A DNA stretch of 64,000 nucleotides from Polynucleobacter necessarius (GCF_900095185.1 NZ_LT606948.1:620001-684000), one strand, 5' to 3'. Positions 23,486-35,032 are shown, counted from the first letter of the stretch. Notes: generated by a model not told the origin, from the letters alone. A program made the numbers and translations.

Positions 23486-24172
23486 ATGAGTACTATGGCT
23501 TTAGAGGCTAAAAACCTAGAGTCTTGGTATGGTGAGTCCCATATTTTGCGTGGAGTTAACTTTGCTGTGCGCGATGGCGAGGTGGTTACTTTGCTTGGAA
23601 GAAATGGCGCCGATCGTAGCGTTATCCTTAAAACCATTTTGGGTTTCACTAGCAAGCGCACTGGTTCGGTAGAGATATATAGCACACAAACCATTTCAAT
23701 GTCAACATACAGAATTGCTCGTTTAGGGGTTGGTTTGTGCCCAGAAGAGCGGGGTATTTTTGCTAGTCTAAGTGCTGAGGAGAATTTATTGCTTTTGCCA
23801 GAGGTTGCTTCCGGCGGAATGGGTTTAGACGAGATTTATGAAATGTTCCCCAATCTTTATGAAAGATGAAGCAGTCCAGGTACGTGCTTGTCTGGAGGGG
23901 GCAGCAGATGTTGGCAATGGCGCGGATTTTGAGCACAAGCGCGAAATTATTGCTGCTAGATGAAATTACTGAGGGGCTGCTGGTGCCCGTCATTGTGAAA
24001 AAAACTTGGGGAGAGGGTCACTAGTGTGCGCAACAAGGGCTTCACCATTGTTTTGCTGCGCCTTTAGCGGATCGCCACTATGTGGTTGAACATGGAAATG
24101 TGGTTGAGGTTGTAAATCAGAATGCGCTTGCTGAAAAAGCGGGTCTGTTAACTGAGTATCTGGGTGTCTATA
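23486..24172 (+). pseudogene. livF: livF-like ABC transporter ATPase remnant
   Basis: The first frame (MSTMALEAKNLESWYGESH) has a corrupted Walker A (GRNGADRSVILK in place of a GxxGxGK[ST] loop) and stops at 23867-23869. The signature LSGGQQQMLAMARIL and Walker B LLLLDEITEGLAPV lie in another frame after it. FTIVLLR and FAAPLADRHYVVEHGNVVEV occur in further frames up to about 24170. At least two frameshifts plus loss of the P-loop lysine show it is dead. It follows livG by 18 nt. Confidence 0.9.
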
Positions 24173-24176
24173 GGAG

Positions 24177-25390
24177 ATGGCAATGAAGTTAAAGCAAATA
24201 ACCGTGTGTTTGGTTCAAGCCCTGCGTTTGCGCAAAGCGCATCGAAGATTAGTGGCGACGTTATCAAGATTGGCGTACTAACCGATCTTTCTTCAGTCTA
24301 CTCTGAGTTAGCTGGTCCTGGAGCTGTCATCGCTGCCAAGATGGCCATTGCTGATTTTTCTAAAGACGGCACTGTTCTTGGTAAGCGGATTGAGCTTGTA
24401 AGCGCGGATCATCAAAACAAGGCTGATATTGCTGCGAATAAAGCTCGCGAGTAGTACGACAAAGACGGCGTGGACGTCATTGTTGAATTGATTTCTACCA
24501 ATGTTGCTTTGGCAGTAATGGAGGTGGCTGAACAAAAGAATAAAATTACTCTCATTTCGGGTGCCGTTTCGTTGCCAATTACCAATGAAAAATGTACAGC
24601 CAATAACGTACATTGGACGTATGACACTTACGCGCTCTCTAACGGAATAGCTAAGGCGGTTGTAAAGCAGGGCAAGCAGAATTGGTACTTCCTGATTGCT
24701 GACTATGCCTTTGGCGCAGCCTTGGAGGGGGACTCAACCAAGGTGGTGAATGCTAATGGCGGTAAGGTGTTGGGTACCAGTAAGTATCCGTTTCCAAACA
24801 GCGACTTTTCGTCTTATATCTTAAAGGCGCAGGCTAGTGGAGCAGATGTAGTGGCCCTAGCAAATGCCGGTCAAGATACTATCAACAGTGTTAAGTAGGC
24901 ATCTAAGTTTGGTATGAATCAAAAGCAAACCGTGGTGCCATTGCTAATGTTTATTACAGACGTTTACTCTTTGGGTTTAAATGCCGCACAAGGCATGTAC
25001 CTTACAGAGGGCTTTTATTGGGACCGAGACGACAAGACCCTCGCCTTTGCAAAGCGCTTCATTGTGCAACACAAGCGTATGTCATCAAGCGTTCAGGCTG
25101 GCGTTTATTCCTCCGTTCTTACATATTTAAATGCAGTGCAAAAAGCAGGAACCGACGACACACAAGCTGTGATGAAGGCCTTGCAGGCTACAAACATTGA
25201 TGATGAGCTCTTCAAAGGCAAGATCCGTGCCGATGGTAAGTTTGAGTATGATATGTATTTGTTAGCAGTGAAAAAACCAACTGAGTCTACGAGCACATGG
25301 GATGATTGCAACATGAAGGCAGTAATTCCTGCTGCTGAAGCGACTCAACCACTTTCATTGTCACGATACAAACTGGTTACTAATAAGTAA
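24177..25390 (+). pseudogene. Branched-chain amino-acid-type ABC substrate-binding protein remnant
   Basis: This is a periplasmic-binding-protein type 6 gene. The signal peptide starts at ATG 24177 but a frameshift separates it from the mature part. The mature domain, beginning SASKISGDVIKIGVLTD, runs in one frame to 25390, interrupted by TAG at 24452-24454 (where family members have Trp in AREWYD) and TAG at 24896-24898 (expected Gln). Apart from those it is well preserved (VYSLGLNAAQGMYLTEGFYW). It would have bound the substrate outside the inner membrane for the liv importer. Confidence 0.9.
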
Positions 25391-26331
25391 TTGATTTCTA
25401 TCTCTCTCGCATGTTTGCACTTCTCGGAAGTGCCCCAACAGTGGCTGGTTGCCCAGCTCTTGGTGGCTTATCAATGGCTCTTTCTATGCCATTTTGAGTT
25501 TTGGGATTGGCCATTATTTTTTGGCCTTCTCAACATTATTAATTTTGCCCATGGTGCGCAGTACACCATGGGCGCCTTTATTGCATGGATTGATTTAACC
25601 TAAATTAGTCAGTGGCTCGACTTTCCCGAGCTATCCATTAATTATTGGTTTGCTTTGATTGTCGTGCCCTTGGTGTTGGCGGGGTTCGGTTTCAGTCTTG
25701 AGCGAACGATGTTGCGCCGTTTTGATCACCTCGACTATCTTTACGGCTTATTGCTGACTTTTGGTTTGGCCTTAATTATTGGGGGTATGTTCCGTCACTG
25801 GTACGGAATTTCTGGTGAAAGCTACCCTGCTCCAGCAATATTGCAGGGTGCAATTCCTTTAGGGTCAATCGGTATTATTTTGCCGCAGTATCGCGTTTGG
25901 GTGGTTGCCATTTCCTTGGTGGTTTGCTTCTCTACTTGGTATGTTATCTAAAGAACTAAGATGGGCGCTGACTTGCGCGCTGGAACAGAAAATCCTAAAT
26001 TACTTCAAGCTTTTGGTATCAACGTGCCGTTGATGATTTCTTTGGCTCACGCCTATGGTATCGGTTTGGCAGTTTTTGCGGGTGTTCTAGCAGCTCCTAT
26101 TTTCCAAGTAAACCCATTAATTGGTTCCAACTTGATTATTGTTGTGTTTGCGGTGGTAGTTATTGGTGGTATGGGTCGATCATGGGCGCCATTTTGACTG
26201 GTTTGGGTTTGGGCTTAATTGAGGGTCTCACTAAGGTCTTTTATCCAGAAGCCTCCGACGTAGTGATTTTTGTGACCATGGCAATGGTTTTATTGATTCG
26301 TCCTGCTGGACTATGCGGGCAGGAGAAATAA
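25391..26331 (+). pseudogene. livH: livH-like ABC permease remnant
   Basis: Three blocks in one frame are split by TAA at 25601-25603 and TAA at 25949-25951. The first contains NIINFAHGAQYTMGAF, the hallmark of LivH permeases; the second has ERTMLRRFDHLDYLYGLLLT; the third has GADLRAGTENPKLLQAFGIN. A one-base loss near 26175 (after GGMG) shifts the last helix MGAILTGLGLGLIEGL into another frame, ending at 26331. The strongly hydrophobic character is kept. It is non-functional. Confidence 0.9.
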
Positions 26332-27058
26332 ATGTGAATCCAAAAACAAAATTACTTTACGTCATCTTGGTTTTGATAGGGCTACTATTATCTTTCCAGG
26401 ACTTCATCTATCTTGTTTTTGCAATGAAGGTTTTGTGTTTTGCTTTATTTGCTTGCGCATTTAATTTGTTGCTTGGATTCACGGGCTTATTGTCTTTTGG
26501 TCACGCCGCGTTTTTTGGTAAAATCTCTTATATCACCGTCTACTTTTTTAAAGTAGCGGATTTCACGCCCGAGATAGGGATCATTCTGGGGGGTTGTAGG
26601 GTCGGGGGTTTTGGGTTTTTTGATTGGTTCCCTTACTATTCGCAGGCAAGGTATGTATTTTGCGATGCTAATTTTAGCTCTCTCGCAAATGATTTGCTTT
26701 TTAGCGGTGCAGTTACCTTATACCGGCGGCGAAGATAGCATTCAGGGCGGTACCTCGCGGGATGCTATTCAGCTTTGCTGTCATCATGCGCGCAGTTCGC
26801 TCACCGTTTTGTCAAGTTCTGAAAGCAATGCGTGAGAATGAGCTCTGTGCTATTTCTTTTGGATATGACGTCGACCGTTTCAAGCTGATGTCTTTTATCA
26901 TTTCTGCCGCCCTTTCAGGGCTAGCCGGATCTATGAAGTCTCTTGTATTTCAGTTGGCCACATTAACCGATGTTCGCTGGCACATGTCAGGCGAGGTAGT
27001 GCTGATGACCTTATTTGGCGGAATGGGAACCATTCTTGGTCCTGTCGTTGGTGTGTAG
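26332..27058 (+). pseudogene. livM: livM-like ABC permease remnant
   Basis: It begins with a GTG at about 26334 directly after livH (VNPKTKLLYVILVLIGLLLS). It keeps the LivM hallmark FNLLLGFTGLLSFGHAAFFG, then moves through at least two other frames: RRQGMYFAMLILALSQMI and MRENELCAISFGYDVDRFKL. It ends at TAG 27056-27058 after GGMGTILGPVVGV. The C-terminal helices are missing and the sequence runs straight into the TauE/SafE remnant, suggesting a deletion joined two genes. Confidence 0.88.
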
Positions 27059-27059
27059 G

Positions 27060-27800
27060 CATTGGAGTTGGCCTCTGCGTTTGGCAATGACCTGTTTTGC
27101 TGGGCTTGTTGATACGGTGGCTGGTGGAGGAGGTTTAATTCAGGTTCCTGCTTTATTTGTTGTGTATCCTGAAGCGTCCCCTGCAACATTGCTTTCTACC
27201 AATAAGGTTTCTGCCATTGGCGGAACCTTAAACACTGCAAGAAAATACTTGCGCCATGTTTCTTTGCCATGGGCAATTGTGTTGCCAACAATTGCGGCTG
27301 GTTTTGTAGGATCTCTGTTGGGTGCAAATGCGGTTAGCCCTTTCCCTGCGGAGCCTTTACGTAAGGCGCTCCCGTTCCTATTATTGTGTTTATTAATGTA
27401 TACATGGTTCCAGCCGTCGTTTGGTCAAGCTCATGCTCCGAAAGGTTTCGGGTAGATCCAGCGGCTTCAAGGCGTAGCGCTAGGTTTGATTATTGGTTTT
27501 TATGATGGTTTTTTTGGTCCGGATATCGGAAGCTTTTTGCTATTTGATTTCTTACATGCGTCTGCAGCCACAAAGCTCGTAAATGTGGTTACCAATCTAG
27601 CGGCAATTTTGATGTTGGCTAGCCTTGGGCAAATTAATTGGCCTCTTGGTTTTGCAGTGATGATTGCAAATATTGCAGGTAGCCAATTTGGAAGTCGCTT
27701 AGCAATTAAACATGGCAGCACTTTTTTTAGGAAGATATTCCTCGTGATTGTGAGTGTATTAATTTTGAAGTCCGCCTGGAATGCCTATTTTATTAATTAA
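27060..27800 (+). pseudogene. TauE/SafE (TSUP) family permease remnant
   Basis: A sulfite-exporter TauE/SafE-type membrane protein is readable from about 27090 (CFAGLVDTVAGGGGLIQVPA, the typical first motif) to 27800. One in-frame TAG at 27453-27455 splits it between the two repeats of the family. The second half has DGFFGPDIGSFLLF and ATKLVNVVTNLAA, with GP-motif and hydrophobic helices preserved. The normal start codon is missing, because the 5' end is fused to livM sequence. Substrate is unknown (organosulfonates or sulfite in characterised members). Confidence 0.85.
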
Positions 27801-27851
27801 AACAAATACTTAGAAAATTAACCTCGATTTTTTAAGAATTTTGGCGTTTTT

Positions 27852-27867
27852 TGTTTCACGTGAAACA
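27852..27867. promoter_or_regulatory. parS centromere site 1
   Basis: A perfect 16-bp palindrome, TGTTTCACGTGAAACA, identical to the consensus ParB-binding parS site. It lies 40 bp upstream of mnmG and about 3.5 kb from the parAB genes. ParB would load here and spread, linking the origin region to the ParA segregation system. Confidence 0.95.
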
Positions 27868-27906
27868 AACAAAATGCTATGATCATCGCCCTATCTGGGG
27901 CAAATC

Positions 27907-29832
27907 ATGCATTATTCCAAAAGTTTCGATGTTATTGTTGTTGGCGGTGGTCATGCCGGAACCGAGGCCGCTCTCGCTTCTGCGCGCATGGGTTGCGACA
28001 CGTTGCTGATCACGCACAGCATTGAAAATCTTGGCGCCATGAGCTGCAACCCTTCGATTGGTGGAATTGGTAAGGGGCATTTAGTTAAGGAAATTGATGC
28101 TATGGGCGGGGCCATGGCAGCCGCAACGGATGAGGCTGGAATCCAGTTTCGAATCCTCAACTCTAGCAAGGGCCCAGCTGTTCGTGCAACTCGTGCGCAA
28201 GGTGATCGAGTGCTTTATAAGGCTGCAATTCGTCGCCGCTTGGAAAACCAACCCAATCTAAGCCTTTTCCAGGCCGCAGTTGATGAGCTATTGGTCAAAG
28301 GCGACGAAGTCCAAGGCGTTCTTACTCAAATGGGCTTGGAATTTATGGCCAAACAAGTGGTTTTAACGGCGGGAACATTCTTGGATGGCAAGATTCATGT
28401 TGGTTTAAACAATTATGCCGGGGGTCGCGCCGGTGATCCTGCAGCAATCTCCTTGTCTGCGAGGCTGAAAGAGCTAAAACTTCTGCAGGGCAGGCTCAAA
28501 ACTGGCACCCCACCCCGAATTGATGGAAGAACAATTAATTTTTCAGCCATGCTTGAGCAGCCGGGAGATTTGGATCCAGTGCCCGTATTTTCTTATTTGG
28601 GACGCCCAGAGCAGCACCCAAGACAGGTATCCTGTTGGATTTCTCATACTAACGAGCAAACTCACGACATTATTCGGGGCGGTTTAGACCGTTCACCTAT
28701 GTATACCGGCGTAATTGAAGGGATTGGACCACGCTACTGCCCCTCTATTGAAGATAAGATTCACCGTTTTGCTTCCAAAAATAGCCACCAAATCTTTTTG
28801 GAGCCCGAGGGCTTAACGACAAATGAGTTTTATCCCAACGGAATTTCTACTAGCCTGCCTTTTGATGTTCAGTTGGAGCTGGTCCGCAGTATTCGTGGTA
28901 TGGAGTCTGCGGTTATAGTTCGCCCTGGTTACGCGATTGAGTACGACTTCTTCGATCCGCGCCAATTGCGGCATAGTCTTGAAACTAAGGCGATTAGCGG
29001 TTTGTATTTTGCTGGCCAGATTAATGGCACAACAGGTTATGAAGAGGCGGCAGCACAAGGCATGCTGGCTGGAATTAACGCTGGTTTGGCCTCCAAAGGC
29101 AAGGAACCTTGGTTGCCTAAGCGTAGCGAGTCTTACATTGGTGTTTTGGTAGATGACTTGATGACCCGTGGGGTTCAAGAGCCTTATCGTATATTTACAA
29201 GTCGTGCTGAATACCGTTTAAGCCTTAGGGAAGACAACGCGGATATGCGTTTAACTACGATTGGTCGCCAACTTGGTTTAGTGGATGATTATCGTTGGGA
29301 GATGTTCTGTAGAAAACAAGAGGCTGTTTCACGTGAAACAGCTCGCTTGCAAGAGATTTGGATTGGCCCAAAACATGAGGCGGCGCCTTTGGTTTCGAAG
29401 TTTTTAGGCCAAGACTTATCTCACGAATGCAGTTTGACAGAGCTATTGAGGCGACCGGGGGTTACTTACGAGGCAATCACTGATTTGGGTAATGATATGT
29501 GGGCGGCGCCAGAGTCGCTGGACGAGGATCTTGGTTTAGCGGCGCAAATAAGCGATCAAGTTGAGATTTCCATCAAATATCAAGGATATATTGATCGTCA
29601 GGCAGTTGAAATTGCGCGTCAAGAACATAACGAAACATTTCCCATTCCAGAATCACTTGATTACTCGCAGGTTCTTGGTTTATCAAAAGAGGTTCAGCAA
29701 AAGCTGAATTTGCATAAGCCCAAAACATTAGGACAAGCAGGCCGCATTTCAGGTGTAACGCCTGCCGCACTCTCGCTTCTTTTGGTGCATCTTAAAAAAG
29801 GTTTGGGCCGCACCCAAGAAACCCATGAGTGA
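27907..29832 (+). CDS. mnmG: tRNA uridine-34 carboxymethylaminomethyl enzyme MnmG (GidA)
   Basis: A 641-residue FAD/NADH-dependent enzyme. It has the N-terminal dinucleotide-binding motif [17 protein letters not shown], the GidA signatures [20 protein letters not shown] and [13 protein letters not shown], and a C-terminal helical domain starting near YIGVLVDDL. With MnmE it makes cmnm5U at wobble U34. Codons for AVSRET around residues 474-479 overlap a second parS site, so that part is under a double constraint. It is intact and full length, with rsmG starting within its last codons (8-nt overlap). Confidence 0.96.
   Translation: MHYSKSFDVIVVGGGHAGTEAALASARMGCDTLLITHSIENLGAMSCNPSIGGIGKGHLVKEIDAMGGAMAAATDEAGIQFRILNSSKGPAVRATRAQGDRVLYKAAIRRRLENQPNLSLFQAAVDELLVKGDEVQGVLTQMGLEFMAKQVVLTAGTFLDGKIHVGLNNYAGGRAGDPAAISLSARLKELKLLQGRLKTGTPPRIDGRTINFSAMLEQPGDLDPVPVFSYLGRPEQHPRQVSCWISHTNEQTHDIIRGGLDRSPMYTGVIEGIGPRYCPSIEDKIHRFASKNSHQIFLEPEGLTTNEFYPNGISTSLPFDVQLELVRSIRGMESAVIVRPGYAIEYDFFDPRQLRHSLETKAISGLYFAGQINGTTGYEEAAAQGMLAGINAGLASKGKEPWLPKRSESYIGVLVDDLMTRGVQEPYRIFTSRAEYRLSLREDNADMRLTTIGRQLGLVDDYRWEMFCRKQEAVSRETARLQEIWIGPKHEAAPLVSKFLGQDLSHECSLTELLRRPGVTYEAITDLGNDMWAAPESLDEDLGLAAQISDQVEISIKYQGYIDRQAVEIARQEHNETFPIPESLDYSQVLGLSKEVQQKLNLHKPKTLGQAGRISGVTPAALSLLLVHLKKGLGRTQETHE
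29325..29340. promoter_or_regulatory. parS centromere site 2 (inside mnmG)
   Basis: A second perfect TGTTTCACGTGAAACA palindrome, embedded in the mnmG coding sequence (Val-Ser-Arg-Glu-Thr codons). It is 1.47 kb from site 1 and 1.2 kb upstream of parA. parS copies inside mnmG are known in other bacteria. Two identical 16-mers this close to parAB support an active segregation system. Confidence 0.95.
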
Positions 29833-30540
29833 GGGTTTGCTTGCGCTGGGAATACAAGCGCTTGGCCTGGATTTAAGTTCAGTCAATCTTGCTGATTTAG
29901 AGTTATTTTTGCAAGAAATGGGGCGCTGGAATCAGGGCCATAATCACACTACAAGTGAGAACGAGAAGGAATCAATAATATTGTATCTTATTGATTATAT
30001 TGCAGTTTTACCAGTTCTAAGACGTTGTTTAAAGGACCCCTCCCCTAGGATTGCAGATCTTGGTTCGGGTGGTGGGTTGCCAGCAATCCCGATTGCAATT
30101 GTTCAGCCAGGGTGGCGCATTTTTTTGATTGAAGCCATTCGGAAAAAGACCGCATTTTTACAGCATGTGCGCGGAAAATTAAAACTTAATTAAAGAGGCC
30201 AAAGAGGCTTATGAAACACTGACTGATCCCAATAAACGAGCTGCTTATGATCAGTAACACATTGAAGTGTTGTGTGAGAGAGTAGAAGATGTTGCGGTGC
30301 AGTAAACTGGTCAATTTGATGCGGTGATTTCTCGCGCATTTACGAAGCTCGCGCGTTTTTTTAGACTTGTCATTGCCCTTTCTGAAGCCTGATGGCCTTG
30401 GTATTTGCCATGAAAGCCAAGCGCGCTGATGATGAAATGAAAGATGTGTGCATGGGTGATGGGCGCTTAGTTGCTGATGAATCTCTGCATATCCCAACTT
30501 GAGCAGTGGCGAGAGGACTTGTGGTGTTGACCCCCGTGAG
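29825..30540 (+). pseudogene. rsmG: rsmG (16S rRNA m7G527 methyltransferase) remnant with inserted dnaJ piece
   Basis: The N-terminal half is intact: [26 protein letters not shown] (normally N.T.V-type) and the SAM motif IADLGSGGGLPAIPIA. After KLKLN at about 30188 a 65-70 bp foreign insert encodes DnaJ-like residues ending in TAA. RsmG sequence resumes as IEVLCERVEDVAVQ, then another stop (30303-30305), then AVISRAFTKLARF in further frames. The 3' end is shifted several times up to about 30535 ([10 protein letters not shown]). RsmG methylates G527 of 16S rRNA; its loss gives low-level streptomycin resistance in other bacteria. It is non-functional. Confidence 0.9.
30189..30257 (+). repeat. 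dnaJ-derived fragment inserted in rsmG
   Basis: About 69 bp translate to IKEAKEAYETLTDPNKRAAYDQ before TAA (two overlapping parts: IKEAKEAYETLTD and DPNKRAAYDQ). This is the end of a DnaJ J-domain (helices III-IV). Rejoining the flanks gives a continuous RsmG sequence (KLKLN then HIEVLCERVEDV), so the piece is an insertion. The source would be a dnaJ gene elsewhere in the genome, not in this window. No inverted repeats or transposase accompany it. Confidence 0.8.
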
Positions 30541-30580
30541 AAAATCCCCTCTTTCCTCTCAAGCAAATTCAATAGAAGCC

Positions 30581-31363
30581 ATGGCAAAAATTTTCTGCAT
30601 CGCAAATCAAAAAGGTGGCGTTGGCAAGACCACTACCGCTGTTAATTTGGCCGCAGGCTTGGCTGGATTGCAACAGCGAGTTTTGTTGGTTGATTTAGAT
30701 CCGCAAGGTAATGCAACCATGGGATCTGGCATAGAGAAATCCGATTTAAGTATTGGCGTATATCACGTCTTAATTGGTATGGCGACAGTCAAGGAATGCG
30801 CGCAACGCTGTGAAAGTTCGGGTTATGACGTATTGCCGGCTAATCGTGATTTGGCGGGAGCTGAGATCGAGTTGGTGGATTTAGATTGGCGTGCAGTTCG
30901 CTTGAAAGATGCACTCGCACAAGTTGCAAATGATTACGACTTTATTTTGATTGATTGTCCGCCAGCATTGGCATTGCTGACGCTCAACGGATTGTGTGCT
31001 GCTAACGGAGTCATCGTTCCAATGCAATGTGAATATTTTGCATTGGAAGGTTTGTCTGATTTAGTGAATACGATTAAGCAAGTGCATGCAAATTTGAACC
31101 CCGATTTAGTGATCATTGGTCTTCTGCGCGTTATGTTTGATGCACGCATGACATTGCAACAACAAGTCTCTGATCAGTTACTAGAGCACTTCGGCGACAA
31201 GGTTTTCAAGACCATTATTCCGCGCAATGTAAGGCTAGCCGAGGCGCCCTCTTATGGGCTTCCTGGTGTTGCATTTGATAAGACATCTCGCGGCGCAAAA
31301 GCTTACCTAGAATTTGGTGCAGAGATGGTTGAGCGTATGAAAGAGATAAGATGGTTGCCATAA
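30581..31363 (+). CDS. parA: Chromosome partitioning ATPase ParA (Soj)
   Basis: The start is ATG 30581 ([19 protein letters not shown]), 260 residues. An open extension upstream belongs to the rsmG remnant. The deviant Walker A KGGVGKTT, the A' motif [12 protein letters not shown] and Walker [11 protein letters not shown] define a chromosomal ParA/Soj. ParA-ATP gradients on the nucleoid move ParB-parS complexes after replication. parB begins 13 nt before its stop. It is intact, although its original promoter region inside rsmG has decayed. Confidence 0.96.
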   Translation: MAKIFCIANQKGGVGKTTTAVNLAAGLAGLQQRVLLVDLDPQGNATMGSGIEKSDLSIGVYHVLIGMATVKECAQRCESSGYDVLPANRDLAGAEIELVDLDWRAVRLKDALAQVANDYDFILIDCPPALALLTLNGLCAANGVIVPMQCEYFALEGLSDLVNTIKQVHANLNPDLVIIGLLRVMFDARMTLQQQVSDQLLEHFGDKVFKTIIPRNVRLAEAPSYGLPGVAFDKTSRGAKAYLEFGAEMVERMKEIRWLP

Positions 31364-32244
31364 AGAAAAAAAGTTTGGGTAGAGGTCTTGAAGCTTTGCT
31401 CGGAGCAAAAACTCAAGCAACAAGTTCCTCTGCTGAAATCAATCGTTTGCCGCTCACGGCTTTGCAAGCGGGCAAATATCAACCACGTCAAAAAATGGAA
31501 GCGGGCGCTTTGCAGGAGCTAGCAGAAAGTATTCGTGAACAAGGTGTGATGCAGCCTTTGTTGGTGCGGTTGGTGGCGCTAGGTAAATATGAAATTATTG
31601 CGGGTGAAAGACGTTTTCGTGCGGCTACTATCGCTGGCTTAAAAGAAGTGCCTGTATTGGTTTCCGGTGCAGATGATCAAGCTGCGGCAGCAATGGTGTT
31701 AGTTGAAAATATGCAGAGAGAGGACTTAAATCCCCTTGAAGAATCCCAAGGTTTAGCAAGACTTATTGAGGAGTTTGGCTGTACTCATGAGCAGGCTGCT
31801 AAAGCTGTCGGCAAATCCCGTAGTGCAATTACCAATTTATTGCGCTTGGCACAATTAGCAAAACCAGTTCAGTCCATGTTGCTGGCGGGCGATATTGATA
31901 TGGGGCATGCTCGTGCTCTTTTGCCTCTGCCTGGGGCTAGTCAGGTGGCCTTGGCCCAAAGAATCTCTGCTCAGGGTTTGTCGGTTCGCGAAGCAGAGAG
32001 AATAACGGCTGCTTTGGTAATTGCCGGCGGTCAAATAAGGGATCAAAAAGTTAAAAATAAGTCGGGACCCGCTACTCCAAGTAGCGATCCCGATATGCAA
32101 CGTTTAACGCAAGAAATCGCTGATTTAATAGGTTTAAGCACTGAATTTAAGCTTAAAGGCAAAGGCGGAGAGCTCAGAATTCGTTTTAGCCAATTTGATG
32201 AACTTGATTCTTTATTAAAAAAGTTGGGTATTGGCTTTGCATAA
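31351..32244 (+). CDS. parB: Chromosome partitioning protein ParB (Spo0J)
   Basis: A 297-residue ParB. The ParA-stimulating N-terminus is [15 protein letters not shown]; the CTPase/clamp region has KYQPRQ and [13 protein letters not shown] with [13 protein letters not shown]; the helix-turn-helix is [18 protein letters not shown]-terminal dimerisation domain follows a variable linker near 225-245. It overlaps parA by 13 nt and atpI by 14 nt. It binds the two parS sites nearby. It is intact. Confidence 0.96.
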   Translation: MVAIKKKSLGRGLEALLGAKTQATSSSAEINRLPLTALQAGKYQPRQKMEAGALQELAESIREQGVMQPLLVRLVALGKYEIIAGERRFRAATIAGLKEVPVLVSGADDQAAAAMVLVENMQREDLNPLEESQGLARLIEEFGCTHEQAAKAVGKSRSAITNLLRLAQLAKPVQSMLLAGDIDMGHARALLPLPGASQVALAQRISAQGLSVREAERITAALVIAGGQIRDQKVKNKSGPATPSSDPDMQRLTQEIADLIGLSTEFKLKGKGGELRIRFSQFDELDSLLKKLGIGFA

Positions 32245-32725
32245 GAAGAGTTTCATTAGGCCGAATGAATGGGACGACCAAGAGGATGACTCCTATAAGC
32301 CCCTTAGCAAAACTGAGATGGACATATTGCGAAAGGCAAAGCCAAGAAGCTTGGCCACCGTTAATGGTTGGCAAATTATTGCAAGTCAGGTGGTGCTTAC
32401 CCTGATTATTGCTTGCTTTTGTTATATTTTTTTTGAACTACCAGAAAGAGTCGTTTATACTTATTCGGCTTTAGTTGGCGGTTTCATTGGTTTTTTGCCA
32501 TCGGCGCTGTTTCTAGTGCGTTTAGAGGCTGCAAAAAAGAATGTCAAATCAAGTCCTGGCGGATTGTTAGCAGCAGTAGTTTCTGGCGAATTTTTAAAAA
32601 TTCTAGCAACTATTTTCCTGTTTATTGGTTTTGCACTAAAGCAGCCTGATTTGAAATGGATTCCATTGCTTGTCACTTATTTAGCTACGCTCAAATGTTA
32701 CTTGTTGGTGTGGCTTTGGAATTAA
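32231..32725 (+). CDS. atpI: ATP synthase subunit I
   Basis: A 164-residue membrane protein heading the atp operon. TTG is the most upstream start (32231, overlapping parB); a later start near TTG/ATG at MDILRKAK is possible. Four hydrophobic helices (about 50-70, 76-97, 112-134, 142-160) follow a charged N-terminus. AtpI-type proteins help assemble the c-ring. Position directly before atpB supports the call. Confidence 0.85.
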   Translation: MALHKKSFIRPNEWDDQEDDSYKPLSKTEMDILRKAKPRSLATVNGWQIIASQVVLTLIIACFCYIFFELPERVVYTYSALVGGFIGFLPSALFLVRLEAAKKNVKSSPGGLLAAVVSGEFLKILATIFLFIGFALKQPDLKWIPLLVTYLATLKCYLLVWLWN

Positions 32726-32745
32726 CAAGCGATAAATATTGATAA

Positions 32746-33651
<906 letters not shown>

Positions 33652-33666
33652 CCCTTTTATTTTTAA

Positions 33667-33960
<294 letters not shown>

Positions 33961-34023
33961 TTGTTTTGGCGTGGATGACCAACAAGTCATCCAATTGTTC
34001 TCAACAATACTGAAAGGAATATC

Positions 34024-34494
34024 GTGAATCTGAACGCAACCCTATTCGCGCAAATGATCGTCTTTTTTGTCTTATGGTGGGTTGTTGCACGTTTTGTGTG
34101 GCCTCCATTAGTAATGGCATTAGACGAACGTTCAACCAAAATTGCTGACGGTTTGGCTGCGGCTGAGCGTGGCAAAGAAGAATTAGCACGCGCAAATAAC
34201 GAGGCTGAGCAAGAGCTTTTAAGGGTACGTCAAGAAGGTCTTCAGCGTGTTGCTGAAGCCGAGAAACGTGCGCAAATGTCTGCAGATGAAATTCGTGCGA
34301 ATGCACAAGCAGAAGCCGCACGCATTATCGCTCAAGCAAAAGAAGACGCTGATCAGCAAGTTACTCGCGCTCGCGAAGTACTGCGTGCAGAAGTTGCTGT
34401 TCTAGCTGTGAAAGGTGCAGAGCAAATTTTGCGTCGTGAGGTTGACGCAAAAGCCCACGGTGCTTTGCTTGATCAACTTAAGGCAGAGCTTTGA
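34024..34494 (+). CDS. atpF: ATP synthase Fo subunit b
   Basis: A 156-residue protein with one N-terminal membrane helix ([16 protein letters not shown], residues about 10-26) followed by a long alpha-helical, Ala/Glu/Arg-rich coiled coil. It dimerises to form the peripheral stalk. GTG is the start at 34024. atpH starts 1 nt after its stop. It is intact. Confidence 0.96.
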   Translation: MNLNATLFAQMIVFFVLWWVVARFVWPPLVMALDERSTKIADGLAAAERGKEELARANNEAEQELLRVRQEGLQRVAEAEKRAQMSADEIRANAQAEAARIIAQAKEDADQQVTRAREVLRAEVAVLAVKGAEQILRREVDAKAHGALLDQLKAEL

Positions 34495-34495
34495 T

Positions 34496-35032
34496 ATGGC
34501 TGAGTTAGCCACAATTGCGCGTCCTTATGCTGAAGCACTTTTTCAAAGTGTTAAGCCTACTGAGCTTGCTGCCATATTGGAGCAGTTAAATGAATTGGCC
34601 CAGCTTGCTGTGCTGCCGGAAGTTGCTGGATTATCTAATAATCCAAAGGTTTCCGCTGATGACTTGACCAAGCTTCTGTCTCGCATGGTGAAGACTAAGT
34701 TGGATGGTAAAGTCACGAGCTTTTTGAGTCTTGTGAATCAAAGACATCGTCTTGCGGCCATCCCTGAAATTGCAAGTCAATTCGAATCGATGAAAAACAA
34801 ACGTGAAGGTGCAGCAGACGTGATGATTACAAGCGCATTCCCAATAGAGGGAAGTGCTCTAAATGATTTGTTGTCAGGTTTGAAGAAGCGCTTTGGGTGT
34901 AAAGATTTGCGCCCAACTATTCAGATTGATCCAGCATTGATTGGCGGTGTTCGCATTCAAGTTGGTGACGAGGTAATGGATAGTTCTGTAAAGGCACGGT
35001 TAGCTCAAATGCAAGCAAGCCTTGGCGCATAA
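34496..35032 (+). CDS. atpH: ATP synthase F1 subunit delta
   Basis: A 178-residue delta subunit from ATG 34496 (MAELATIARPYAEALF, the family start). The C-terminal domain shows DPALIGGVRIQVGDEVMDSS, the conserved delta signature. It links the b-dimer to the top of F1. A longer frame from 34415 overlaps atpF and is not likely used. It is intact. Confidence 0.96.
   Translation: MAELATIARPYAEALFQSVKPTELAAILEQLNELAQLAVLPEVAGLSNNPKVSADDLTKLLSRMVKTKLDGKVTSFLSLVNQRHRLAAIPEIASQFESMKNKREGAADVMITSAFPIEGSALNDLLSGLKKRFGCKDLRPTIQIDPALIGGVRIQVGDEVMDSSVKARLAQMQASLGA

Noticed and set aside
22384..27800. Many genes interrupted only by TAG, hinting at amber codon reassignment or suppression
   Set aside because: TGA, TAA and frameshifts also occur in the same genes, intact genes end normally with TAG (for example rnpA), and expected residues at the TAGs differ (Trp, Gln). 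Ordinary pseudogene decay explains it.
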